A stretch of 64,000 bases of DNA from Pseudomonas vancouverensis (GTDB lineage: Bacteria > Pseudomonadota > Gammaproteobacteria > Pseudomonadales > Pseudomonadaceae): NCBI RefSeq assembly GCF_004348895.1, contig NZ_RRZK01000038.1:62001-126000 (forward strand), written 5' to 3'. Both the position numbers and the translations under genes were made by a program. The first letter of the stretch is position 1. Every line of letters starts with the position of its first letter. This document shows, piece after piece, positions 1 through 9,900 of the stretch. Under the pieces are notes generated by a model. It made no database searches, was not told the origin of the DNA, and saw nothing but the letters and a program-made list of their open reading frames with translations.

Positions 1-503
1 AGGCGTTTGTCGAGCACGCCCAGCAGGCGTTTGCTTTCCTCGACATAACGATCACGGGGACGCTTGTCTTCGTAATCCTTGCCAGCGAACTTGTTGAAGA
101 AGCCGAGCTGGCCGAACATCGGACCGATACCGCCCATCTGGAACATCAGCCACTGCAAGGTTTCATAACGGGCCGCTGATTCCTGGGCCAGCAATTGTCC
201 GCTCTTGTCGGCCAGGTAGATCAGGATCGCCCCGGACTCGAACAACGGCAGCGGCTGATCGCCCGGGCCATGGGGGTCGAGGATCGCCGGGATCTTGTTG
301 TTCGGGTTCAGCGACAGGAATTCCGGGGACATCTGGTCGTTGCTTTCAAACCCTACGCGATGCGGCTCATAAGGCAGACCGATCTCTTCGAGCATGATCG
401 AGACCTTGACGCCGTTGGGAGTCGGCAGGGAGTACAACTGAATCCACTCCGGGTACTGGGCCGGCCACTTGCGGGTGATGGGGAATGCGGACAGATCGGT
501 CAT
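1..503 (-). CDS. Glutathione S-transferase, Nu-class (YfcG/YghU type), C-terminus cut off by window edge
   Basis: The gene runs off the left edge, so only about the first 167 residues are present. The thioredoxin-fold half is complete: TPNG at residues 28-31, where this class uses Thr/Asn near glutathione sulfur rather than Tyr or Cys, then the NPNNKIPAI loop that binds the glutathione backbone, then FESGAILIYLA, whose ESG binds the gamma-glutamyl part. Family members are cytoplasmic and mostly act as glutathione-dependent disulfide reductases or peroxidases; the substrate here is unknown. The ATG at 503 was chosen because family members start just before the first beta strand. No good Shine-Dalgarno is visible. 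Family call is firm, exact subfamily less so. Confidence 0.85.
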   Translation of the reverse strand, partial: MTDLSAFPITRKWPAQYPEWIQLYSLPTPNGVKVSIMLEEIGLPYEPHRVGFESNDQMSPEFLSLNPNNKIPAILDPHGPGDQPLPLFESGAILIYLADKSGQLLAQESAARYETLQWLMFQMGGIGPMFGQLGFFNKFAGKDYEDKRPRDRYVEESKRLLGVLDKR

Positions 504-870
504 GTGCTGGATCCACGAAGAAGTTGGGAGTGCTGATCATAATGGAGATATCGCCGGCGTGAGCCCTTGTGGTCATGAATCTCACTGATAGCCAAGATCG
601 AAAGAGATAAAGCGTCACGGAACGTCATTCGGTATAGGTTGTCCACAAATCCGCAACATCTTGTCGATAACCTTCGCTGCACCCCATTGAAGGTTACCGG
701 TAGATTGCTGCGCTCTTGGCCGGTAGCCAACCCAATGGGATCAGAAGACTCTGAGCACCACCCTTTGGCCACGGACCGGCTTCAATGACATGGAAATCAC
801 CCGATGCAGGAAAGTCGTGGTGCAAGGGTTTGTCAGCCTTAACCGAATTGCGCTGAAGATCCCTTTACTC
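504..870. other. Intergenic region between divergent GST and phosphatase genes
   Basis: This 367-bp stretch separates two divergently read genes and must hold both promoters. Short open frames cross it on both strands but none has a ribosome binding site or a recognisable protein. I see no terminator and no REP element. One TTGTCCACA (about 639-647) resembles a DnaA box with one mismatch, but it stands alone. Confidence 0.5.
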
Positions 871-1542
871 ATGAACCTGTTCATACTCGCCAAACGCTTT
901 AAACATCGTGCTTACCTGCTGATGCCGGTCCTGTTGGCGGCCAGTGCGCTGTTCCTGACCCTGGAGTCGGGCCTTAGCCGCGCCCAGCCGGTTGACGGCA
1001 AGCAGACCCTGGTGTTCCTGCGCCATGGCGAGAAACCGGCCGGCGGCCTGGGCCAGCTCAATTGCCAGGGCTTGAACCGCGCCATCGACCTGGCCACCCT
1101 GCTCCCGGAAAAATTCGGCAAGGCCAACTACGTGTTCGCCGCCAACCCGACGCGCAATGTCGAAGAAGGCGAGCTGGACAACTCCTACAGCTACATTCGC
1201 CCGTTGATGACCATCAGCCCCAGCGCGATCAAGCTCGGCCTGCCGGTGAACATCAGTTTTTCGGCGAATGACACCAGCGACCTGGCCGAAGAACTGCTGC
1301 ACGACAAGTACCACAACGCAATCATCTACACCGCCTGGTCCCACGGCTACCTGCCGGAGCTGATCAACAAGGTCGCTGGCGAGGCGGTCGGCAAGAAGAT
1401 GAAGATCACCGAGGATTGGGAGTCCGACGACTACGACTCGTTGTACGTGCTGACCCTGACCTGGCACAACGGCAAGGCCAGCCTGGAAAGTCATGTGTAC
1501 AAGCAGGGGCTGAACAACGGGCCGGAGACGTGTCCGACCTGA
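871..1542 (+). CDS. Exported histidine phosphatase superfamily protein
   Basis: A 223-residue protein with the branch-1 histidine phosphatase motif LRHGEKP at residues 50-56; His52 would be the phosphorylated nucleophile. A second active-site histidine is probably in WSHG near residue 155. The N-terminus has a basic stretch and one hydrophobic segment (about residues 14-31), so it is probably exported or anchored to the inner membrane. The frame is open further upstream to 790, but that extension has no hydrophobic or conserved content, so the ATG at 871 was preferred; an even later start (Met18) is possible. Substrate unknown: superfamily members include phosphoglycerate mutases, phytases and protein phosphatases. 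It is a single-gene unit ending in a REP pair. Confidence 0.75.
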   Translation: MNLFILAKRFKHRAYLLMPVLLAASALFLTLESGLSRAQPVDGKQTLVFLRHGEKPAGGLGQLNCQGLNRAIDLATLLPEKFGKANYVFAANPTRNVEEGELDNSYSYIRPLMTISPSAIKLGLPVNISFSANDTSDLAEELLHDKYHNAIIYTAWSHGYLPELINKVAGEAVGKKMKITEDWESDDYDSLYVLTLTWHNGKASLESHVYKQGLNNGPETCPT

Positions 1543-1565
1543 GTGCGGCGGTGACCAGGCCGGCC

Positions 1566-1664
1566 CCATCGCGAGCATGCTCGCTCCTACAGTAAATCTT
1601 CAGCGGGCACAGATATTGTGTGCAGCGAAAATCAGAATGTGGGAGCCAGCCTGCCGGCGATGGG
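1566..1664. repeat. REP pair (BIME-like)
   Basis: Two REP-type palindromes: one with core GCGAGCATGCTCGC (1571-1584) followed by TCCTAC, and one of the variant GGGAGCCAGCCTGCCGGCGA type (1641-1660) in the opposite orientation. They lie between the convergent phosphatase and mnmH genes. No true terminator is seen there, so the hairpins may protect or end transcripts. Confidence 0.75.
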
Positions 1665-1679
1665 CCAGCCAACCCGGCA

Positions 1680-2783
1680 TCAGCTCCGCTGACTGACCCG
1701 CTCGCGTAGATACTCCAGTACCGCCCCCCGTTCCCCCGCAAACTCGATCCGCGTGCCCTTCTTCTCGCGCTGAAACGCATACATCGGGTCGTAGTACTCA
1801 CGCAGCAAGCCCTCGATCCAGCCCCGGTGCAAATCCACCGAACCACTGCGACCCTGCTCCGCCAGCGCGTCCTCCATCAGGATCAGCATCCGCCGATGCC
1901 GTTCGCCGCCCAGGCGTTTCTGCACATTGTTCAGGCTTTCCAGCAGTCGCTCGGAAAACAGCGCAAAACCCTCATCACCGTGCACATCGATGAACTCGGC
2001 GCAGAGGTCCACCACGTAATCACGCAGGATCCGCTCGACCCGCCCTTGCAGGCTGTCTTCGAGCCAGACCATCGGCAGCGTTTGCATGCTTTGATACAGC
2101 GGCAAGGGCAACGCACAACTGCCCACGGCACGGCTCTCGTCTTCCAGGACAAACTGCCCGACACCTCGGGCACGCTTTTTCAGCAGATCCACCGCCAGGC
2201 GATTTTCAAAGTCGATGTTGGACGGCTGGCCGGTGGCACGCTTGCCGAAACTGGAACCGCGATGGTTGGCATGGCCTTCCAGATCCACGGCGTTGTCGAG
2301 TTGTGCCAGCACGTCGGTCTTGCCGGTGCCGGTCATGCCACCCAATAGCACGAAGTCGCACTGGGCAACCGCCTGATCGAGGGTATCGAGCAAAAAGCTG
2401 CGCATGGCCTTGTAGCCGCCACCGACCCTCGGGTAGTCGATGCCCGCCTCGTCCCGGAGCCATTGCTGGGTGATTTGCGAACGCAAGCCGCCGCGAAAGC
2501 AATACAGCAAACCGTCCGGATGCGCCCGGGCGAAGTCGGCCCAGGCCTGGATACGCTGGGCCTTGACCTCGCCTGACACCAGTTGATGGCCCAACTCGAT
2601 GGCCGCTTGCTGGCCGTGCTGCTTGTAGCAGGTCCCGACCCGCTGCCGCTCGAGGTCGTTCATCAGCGGCAGGTTGACCACGCCGGGAAAAGCGCCCTTG
2701 CGAAACTCGACTGGCGCACGGGCGTCCATCATCGGCCGGTCGTTGAGAAAGATGTCGCGGTAATCGGTGCAGTCGACGGACAT
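1680..2783 (-). CDS. mnmH: tRNA 2-selenouridine synthase
   Basis: MnmH (SelU/YbbB) replaces sulfur with selenium at the wobble 2-thiouridine of tRNA-Lys, -Glu and -Gln, through a geranylated intermediate, using selenophosphate. The 367-residue protein has the expected two parts: an N-terminal rhodanese domain with the catalytic Cys95 in YCFRGG, and a P-loop domain with GGMTGTGKT at 148-156. The length fits the family. The start ATG overlaps the selD stop (TGATG, one shared base), so the two are translationally coupled with selD first. The frame could begin one TTG earlier, but the ATG is the natural start. Selenophosphate from the neighbour is its substrate, which supports the assignment. Confidence 0.96.
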   Translation of the reverse strand: MSVDCTDYRDIFLNDRPMMDARAPVEFRKGAFPGVVNLPLMNDLERQRVGTCYKQHGQQAAIELGHQLVSGEVKAQRIQAWADFARAHPDGLLYCFRGGLRSQITQQWLRDEAGIDYPRVGGGYKAMRSFLLDTLDQAVAQCDFVLLGGMTGTGKTDVLAQLDNAVDLEGHANHRGSSFGKRATGQPSNIDFENRLAVDLLKKRARGVGQFVLEDESRAVGSCALPLPLYQSMQTLPMVWLEDSLQGRVERILRDYVVDLCAEFIDVHGDEGFALFSERLLESLNNVQKRLGGERHRRMLILMEDALAEQGRSGSVDLHRGWIEGLLREYYDPMYAFQREKKGTRIEFAGERGAVLEYLRERVSQRS

Positions 2784-3817
2784 CAAACCACCTCGACCGC
2801 GTGGCTCTGTCGCTCGACCAGCTCGCCGATCGGCTCAAGGCTCAGGCCCAGCTCGGCGGCCACCGCGAGGAACTGCTCGTTCCCCTCCGGCGTCACGGCA
2901 ATCAGCAGCCCGCCGCTGGTTTGCGGGTCGCACAGCACGCGCTTGTGCAGTTCCTGCAGACGCCCGAGCTTGCTCGCGTAACTGTCGAAATTGCGCAGGG
3001 TTCCGCCGGGGACGCAGCCTTGTTCGAGGTAATACTCGACACCTGGCAGGCGCGGTACGCAGTCATAGGCGATGCGTGCGGTGAGCCCGCTGCCATCGGC
3101 CATTTCCACCAGGTGCCCGAGCAGACCGAAACCGGTGACGTCGGTCATCGCGGTAACGCCGTCGAGTTTGCCGAAGCGGCTGCCGGGCTTGTTCAGGGTG
3201 CACATCCAGTCGCGGGCCAGACCAATGTCGGCGTTGCGCAACTTGCCCTTTTTCTCGGCGGTGGTGAGGATGCCGATGCCCAGGGGTTTGGTCAGGTACA
3301 GCAGGCAACCGGCGGTGGCGGTGTCGTTGCGTTTCATGTGACGCTTTTCCACCAGGCCGGTGACGGCGAGGCCGAAAATCGGCTCCGGCGCATCAATCGA
3401 GTGCCCGCCCGCCAAAGGGATGCCGGCTTCGTCGCACACCGAGCGGCCGCCACGGATCACTTCCCGGGCAATCTCCGGCGCCAGCACGTTAACCGGCCAG
3501 CCGAGAATGGCGATGGCCATCAAGGGGTCGCCGCCCATGGCGTAGATGTCGCTGATGGCGTTGGTGGCGGCAATGCGACCGAAATCGAAGGGATCATCGA
3601 CAATCGGCATGAAAAAGTCGGTGGTCGAGACCACGCCACGCTCTTCGTCGATGGCGTACACCGCCGCGTCATCGCGCGAAGCGTTGCCGACCCAGAGTTT
3701 CGGGTCGAGATTCTGCGCGCCGCTGCCGGCCAGAATCACTTCCAGCACCTGGGGGGAAATCTTGCAGCCGCAACCCGCGCCGTGGCTGTACTGGGTCAGG
3801 CGAATCGGCTCGCTCAT
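2783..3817 (-). CDS. selD: Selenide, water dikinase (selenophosphate synthetase)
   Basis: SelD makes selenophosphate from selenide and ATP, the selenium donor for both selenocysteine and 2-selenouridine. The 344-residue protein opens with the conserved QYSHGAGCGCK motif; Cys16 and Lys19 match the catalytic Cys17/Lys20 of E. coli. The Cys is a standard codon, not TGA. Later it has the AIR-synthase-like DDAAVY and DVTGFGLLGHL blocks. The frame opens nine bases earlier at a GTG, but GAGGTG eight bases before the ATG at 3817 fixes the start there. First gene of the selD-mnmH operon. Confidence 0.96.
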   Translation of the reverse strand: MSEPIRLTQYSHGAGCGCKISPQVLEVILAGSGAQNLDPKLWVGNASRDDAAVYAIDEERGVVSTTDFFMPIVDDPFDFGRIAATNAISDIYAMGGDPLMAIAILGWPVNVLAPEIAREVIRGGRSVCDEAGIPLAGGHSIDAPEPIFGLAVTGLVEKRHMKRNDTATAGCLLYLTKPLGIGILTTAEKKGKLRNADIGLARDWMCTLNKPGSRFGKLDGVTAMTDVTGFGLLGHLVEMADGSGLTARIAYDCVPRLPGVEYYLEQGCVPGGTLRNFDSYASKLGRLQELHKRVLCDPQTSGGLLIAVTPEGNEQFLAVAAELGLSLEPIGELVERQSHAVEVV

Positions 3818-3904
3818 GAAGGGCACCTCGTGAAGTGAATGGGGCCGATTCTAGCAGAGCGGGTCACAGTAAATGACCGGATATGGATGCAGTCTGTCCC
3901 GCCG

Positions 3905-3930
3905 CCATCGCGAGCAAGCTCGCTCCCACA
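3905..3930. repeat. REP element
   Basis: Palindromic REP unit CGCGAGCAAGCTCGC followed by TCCCACA, between selD and the autotransporter terminator. Confidence 0.75.
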
Positions 3931-3942
3931 AAAAACCGGGCG

Positions 3943-3968
3943 AAAAAAAGCCGCCCTTACGGGCGGCT
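3943..3968 (-). terminator. Intrinsic terminator of the autotransporter gene
   Basis: On the minus strand the stem GCCGCCC / GGGCGGC with a short GTAA-type loop is followed directly by seven T residues, 19 bases after the autotransporter stop codon. A textbook rho-independent terminator. Confidence 0.85.
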
Positions 3969-3986
3969 GAAGGACCGCGTTTTACC

Positions 3987-6900
3987 TCAGAAACTCTGGC
4001 TGAAGGAGATGTTCATGGCGCTGTCGTTGTTGTCGCTGGACACTTGTCCCGAATAGCCGATGCCCAGTTTGCCGCCTGGAGTGATCTGGAAGTCCACCCC
4101 CGCTTCGAGCAACGCACTGTCCTTGGCAATCGGTACGCCCTGGGCGCTGAACGAGGCGCCGCCATTGATGAAGGTCAGGTCGGCATCGGGCTTGGTATCG
4201 CCGTAGGCATGACGCCAACCAACGGCGGCACGAGGCGTCAGTTGACTGCCATTGGCCAGGGTCAGCAACTTGCCGACGCGCACCCCCACCGTGGAGAAGG
4301 TGATGTCCTGATCGGCATCGGCCTTCAGACGCCCGACGCCACCTTTCTCCTTGGCGGTGTCGCTGTCGTAGTTGACGTAAGCCAGACCGGCGAAGGGTTC
4401 CACGGCCACGCCGGCGGCATTGATGGCGTAGCCCACTTCGCCGAACACCTGCGCGCTGCGGGCATCGTAATCGGCCTTCAGGCGATCGTTGTAGCTGCCG
4501 ACGCTGACGTCGCGCTTGGTCTCGATACTGTGCCAGCTGTAGGCCGCACCGAGGCGCACGGCCAGTGCATCGAACTGCGAACTGAGGTAGCCCGCCAGGT
4601 GGTAGCTGTCGACCTTGGCCTCGGAACTGCGGTCATGGGCATTGAGGTTGCTGCGGGTGTAACCGGCCGCCATGCCAGCACGCCATTGATCATCGAGGGC
4701 CTTGTCGGTACCCAGCATGAAACCGCCGAGGTTGCGGTCCACTTTCGCCGCGTTGCTGTCACCGTCCCAATCACCCCAGCCGCCGAGCGCGCGAATCCAG
4801 CCGACCATCTCGCCATGACAGCCATTGCTGCTCAGCTGATTGTCGCTCGGTGCCAAAACTCGGCGCGGGTCGTCAGAGACACTGCAGGTCGGCTGGCGCA
4901 TGCGATCGTTGACCGCGTTACGCACATAGCGCGAGTCCTCCAGCATCACGCTGGCGGTGCTGGCGTGGATTTCCCCGGAGAGGCTGTCGAAGGCATTGCG
5001 CGCCTGGGCCACGCTGAGGTTGACGATCTGGTCCTGCAACGCCGCCCCGGCCGCACCATTTCTTGACAGCGCCGATGCGGTATTGCGCTGGTTGCCGGTC
5101 GCCGCCACATCGGCAAACGAATTGCCGTTGCGACTGACAGTCAGGCTCACCGCGTTCGGGTCATACACCAGGGTGGTGTCGAGGAACGCGTACTGCGGCA
5201 GATCGGTGGTGCTGAAGGTGCCGGTGACCCCGCCGCCCGCCGTGATCAACGAGTAGGTGGTGTTACCAGTGAACGGCGCCAGGCTGTTGACCAGCAGGCC
5301 ACCGCCGAGGGTTGCTGTGCCACCGACGGCCAAAGGCGTTGCCGTTGGCGAGCTGACGGTCAGCGCCAGCACACCGTCGGCGGCGTTAGTCAGGTTACCG
5401 GCCACGCTCAGGGTGCCATCTGCCCCCCCTGAAGCCACCGTGCCGTGGTTGACCAGCGAACCGACGCTGCCGTTGCCGCTCAGGCCGGCGCCATTGGCCA
5501 CGGTGACTTGCCCGCCGAGGGATGCCCGGGCCGCAACGCTGCCGACTTGCAGCACGCCCTGATCCACGGACACGGTGCCGCTGAAGGGTTGGGTGCCAGT
5601 CAGCAACAAGGTGCCCGAACCGCGCTTGGCGATGGCCCCGAGGCCGCTGATCACGCCGTTGAACTGGCCGTTGCTGTTCTGCTGGAACACCAGTGCGGCG
5701 TTATCGGTGATGTTGCCTTGCAGGCTGGTGGTGTTACCCACCAGGGTGCCGCCGCTGACGGTGGTACCGCCGCTGTAGGTGTTGGCTGCGGTGAGCACCA
5801 GGGTACCGGCGTCAAGTTTTTCGATACCGCCGGTGCCGATCAAAGGCACATCAATTGAAGTGCTGGCACCGGCGTTGACCCGAATCGGTGCTGGCGTGCC
5901 GCCAGGGCCGTTGACCGGGGTCAGCGTGTCGCCAGCATCAGGCACCAGGCTGTAGCCAGGTGACAGGAACTGCAAGCCGGTGAAGTTCTGGTTGCCTTGC
6001 ACCGTCACCGTACCGCCCTGCCCGCCGAACACTGCGAACTGACCGTTCGAGGCCAGCGCCTGGGTGCCGGTCGGATCGGTCCAGTTGGTACCGGGCCCCC
6101 ACACGCCGCTGCCGCCACCGATGCTGCCATCCGGGTTGGTGGTGCTGCCGTTCCAGAATTGCACCTCACCCGGTGTGCCTTGCACCAGCAGGTTGATCTG
6201 GTTGGCAATCGCGGTTTGCAGAGTCAGGTTGGCGGCCGACACCGGCAGGCTGCCGTAGACCAGGCCGTTGTCGGTCAGGCTGCCGCCGTAGCGGAACAGT
6301 TGATAGACCCCGGTGCCGAAGCCGCCGGCGTTGCTGATGTTCAGTGTGCCATCGAGGGTCAGGTTGCCGGCGACATTGACCACGGTGGTGGAGCTGCTGG
6401 CCGAGCCGAGGCTGAAGTCCAGATGGGTCCCCGACGACAAGGCCAGTGAACCGACCGATAGCGGCGTCGCCATGCCACCGCCCAGCAGTGTGGCGCCACT
6501 GGCCAGTTGCACCGCACCGCCCAACTGGCCGCCACCGCCAAGTTTCGCACCGCTGGCGACGTTGACGTTGGCGCTGTTGAGCACGCCGTCGACGCTCAAG
6601 GTGCCGGCCTGCACCGAGGTGTTGCCGGTGAAGGTGTTGTTGCCAGCCAGGAGCAATTGGCCGCTGCCGGTCTTGTTCAGCGTACCGGCGCCGGTGAGAT
6701 TGCCGGTGTAGCTGCCGTCAGCGTTCTGCGCGAAGGTCAGCGCCGCGTTGTTGACGATGGCCCCTTGCAGGCTGCTGGTGTCGCCGGTGGTGCTGCCGCC
6801 GTTCAGCGTGGTGCCACCGCTGTAAGTGTTGGCGCCGCTGAGCAACAGGTTGCCGTTGCCATTTTTCACCAGGCTGCCGCTGCCGCTGACGGCACCGATC

Positions 6901-9900
6901 AGCGTGGTGTCTTGCGTACCGGCGAGCGTCAATTGCGCGCCAAGGTTGATGGCATTGGCCAGTTGCAGCGCCGAGGTGCTGTCGAGAGTGCCGTTGCCCG
7001 ACACACTCAGGGCACCGCTGCTGATCGCGCTGTTGTTGCCCAGAACCAGCGTACCGCCGGCGAGTTGGGTACCGCCGCTGTAGGTGTTGCTGCCATTGAG
7101 CGTCAGGCTCGACGCGCCGGTCTTGATCAGGCTGCCGCTGCCGCTGACTACACCGCCGAGGGTCAAGGCGTTGGAACCGGCGACGTTCAGTCCACCATTG
7201 AGCACCACGTCGTTGGCCAGGTTGACGGCTGTGTTGCTGTCCAGTGCCGTGCCGTTGGCAGCGGTCAACACGCCGGTGCCGAGGGCGGCGTTGTTGCCGA
7301 CCACAATCTTGCCGCCGTTGAGCGCTGTGCCGCCGGTGTAACCGTTGGCGGCGTTGAGCACCAGGGTGCCGGTGTCGTATTTGCCCAGTGTGCCGGCGCC
7401 GTTGAGCGCAACGCCCACGGTGGCGGTGACGTTCGGATCGACCCGCACGGTGGCATTGCCCAGCGAACCGTTGACCAGATTCAGCGAAGCCGCCGTGCCG
7501 TTCTGCAGGCTGTAGCCATCGGTGACGAACTGCATGCCGGTGATGGTCTGCGCACCATTGACGGTCACGGTGCCTGCCGCGCCCTGGAACACCGCGAAGC
7601 TGTTGGTCCAGGCCTGGTTGGTGGTGCCGTTGACATCGGTCCAGTTGGTGGTGCCGGTGCCCCAGGTGCCGCTGCCGCCATCGACCGATCCGTTGGCGAC
7701 GAGCTGGTTGCCGTCCCAGAACTGCACGGTGACGCCCGGTGCGGTGACCAACAGGTTGATCTGGTTGGCCAGCGCGGTTTGCAGGGTCAGATCGCCCGGG
7801 GTGACGCTCCCAGGAATGGTACCGATCAGCATGCCGTTGTCGGTCAGGCCGCCGGTGTAGTTGATCAGTCGATAGACACCGCTGCCGAAACCGCCGATGT
7901 CGCTGACATTCAGTGTGCCGTCGAGGGTCAGGTTGCCGCCGACGTTGACCAGTGCATTGCCGCCACCGGAGACCGGTGCGCCGAGGCCGACATCGAAGTT
8001 GGAGTTGGCGTTGAATACCAGCGAATTCACCGACAGGGTGCTGCCGGTGGCGGCGGCCAGATGACCGCCGTCCGCCACGGTCACCGCCCCACCGAGCGAG
8101 CCGCCGCCGGTCAGGGTGCCGCCGCTGTTGACCAGCACACTGGCGCTGTCCAGCGAGCCGCTGACGTTAAGGGTACCGGCGTTGACCGTGGTGTTGCCGG
8201 TCAGGCTGTTAAGGCCGGTCAGGGTCAGGGTGCCGGTGCCAAGTTTGTTCAACTCACCGGTGCCGGTGAGCACACCGTCGAAAAGGCTGCTGGCATTGTT
8301 GCCGCCGATATTCAGGGTGTTGCCGCCGCCGATCAGTGCGGTACCGCTACCGGTCAGGCTGGCGAGGCTGCCGGAGCCGCCGAGGTTGAGGGTCGCCGCA
8401 GCGCCGAGATTGACCCCGGCGTTGCTGCCCAGTGCCGAGTTGCCCAGGGTGGTAAGGCTGCCAGCCTGCACGTCGAAGGTGCCGCTGAAGGTGTTGTTGC
8501 CGGTCAGCGTCAGGTCGGCCAGACCGTTCTTGGTCAGAGTGCCGGCCCCGGCGATCACACCACCGAGGGTCAGGTTGTTGTTACCCGCGACGCTGAGGTT
8601 GGCGTTGACGTTGAGGTTGTTGGCCAGCACCAGCGGCGCCGTGGTGTCGAGGGTCGACGCACCCGCCACGGTCACCGCGCCGGAACCCAGGCCCGCCGAG
8701 GTGCCGAGAGTCACAGTGCCGGCATTCAGCGTGGTGCCGCCGCTGTAGGTGTTGATGCCGTTGAGGGTCAGGTTCGAGGCGCCGTTCTTGATCAGTCCAC
8801 CGGTGCCGCTGACCACGCCGCTGAGGGCCACGTCGCTGTTGCCGGTGTTGGTCAGGTTGGCGTTGAGCACCACGTTATTGCCCAGCGACACCGAGGTGTT
8901 GCTGTCCAGTGCCGAGGCACCGGCCACGGTCAGGTTGCCCAGACCGAGGGCGCCGTTGCTGCCAGCGGTCAGGGTGCCGGCATTGAGGGTGATGCCGCCG
9001 AGGAAGTTGTTGGCGCCGCTCAGGATCAGGTTGGCCGCACCGTTCTTGGTCAGGCTACCGGCGCCGTTGATAGCCCCGCTCAGCGTCAGATCGTTGCTGC
9101 CGACGATGCCGAGGTTGCCCGCCAGGTTGATGGCGTTGCCCGCGCTGAAGGCGCCGCTGGCATCGAGTGTGGTGCCGTTGGCCGCGTTCAGGGTGGCCGA
9201 GCCCAGCGCGCTGTTCGACGCCAGGACCAGGCCGCCCGCATTCAGGGCTACCGGGCCAAGGAAGGCGTTGTTGCCACCGAGGGTCAGGCTGGCCGCCCCG
9301 TTCTTGATCAAACCGCCAGTGCCGGAGATGACACCGTTGAGGGTCAGGGCATTGCTGCCGAGCACGGTGAGGTTGCCGTTCAGTGTCGTGGCGTTGGCCA
9401 GGGTCACGGCGGTGTTGCTGTCGAGTTGCGTGCCGGCATTGGCGACCAGCGCACCAGTGCCCAGCGCGGTGTTGCTACCGACCACCAGGGTGCCGCCGTC
9501 CAGTTGGGTGCCGCCGGTGTAACTGTTGGCGCCGTTGAGCACCAAGGTGCCGGCGTCGAGTTTGTTGAGGATGCCGCTGCCGTCGATGTTCACGCCGACC
9601 GTGGCGGTCACGCCCGGATCGACCCGCATCGCCGTGGTGCCACCGCTGCCGTTGACGGCGGTCAGCAGACCCGACGTACCGTTGACCACGTTGTAGCCAT
9701 TGGTGAGGAATTGCATCCCGGTGAACAGTTGCGTGCCGTTGACCGACACCGTGCCCGCCGTGCCCTGGAACACCGCGAAGTCGCCGGCCCAGGTCTGGTT
9801 CAGCGTGCCGTTGGAATTGGTCCAGTTGGTGCCGCCGGCATCCCAGGTGCCAGTGCCGCCATCCACCGTGCCGTTCGGGATTGTCTGGCTGCCGTCCCAG

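Noticed and set aside
500..772. A 90-codon frame upstream of the GST gene
   Set aside because: It overlaps the GST promoter region in another frame and has no recognisable content.
1571..1584. CRISPR-like spacing of the repeated palindromes
   Set aside because: The repeats are short, scattered between genes, inverted and not evenly spaced; they are REP elements. No cas genes.
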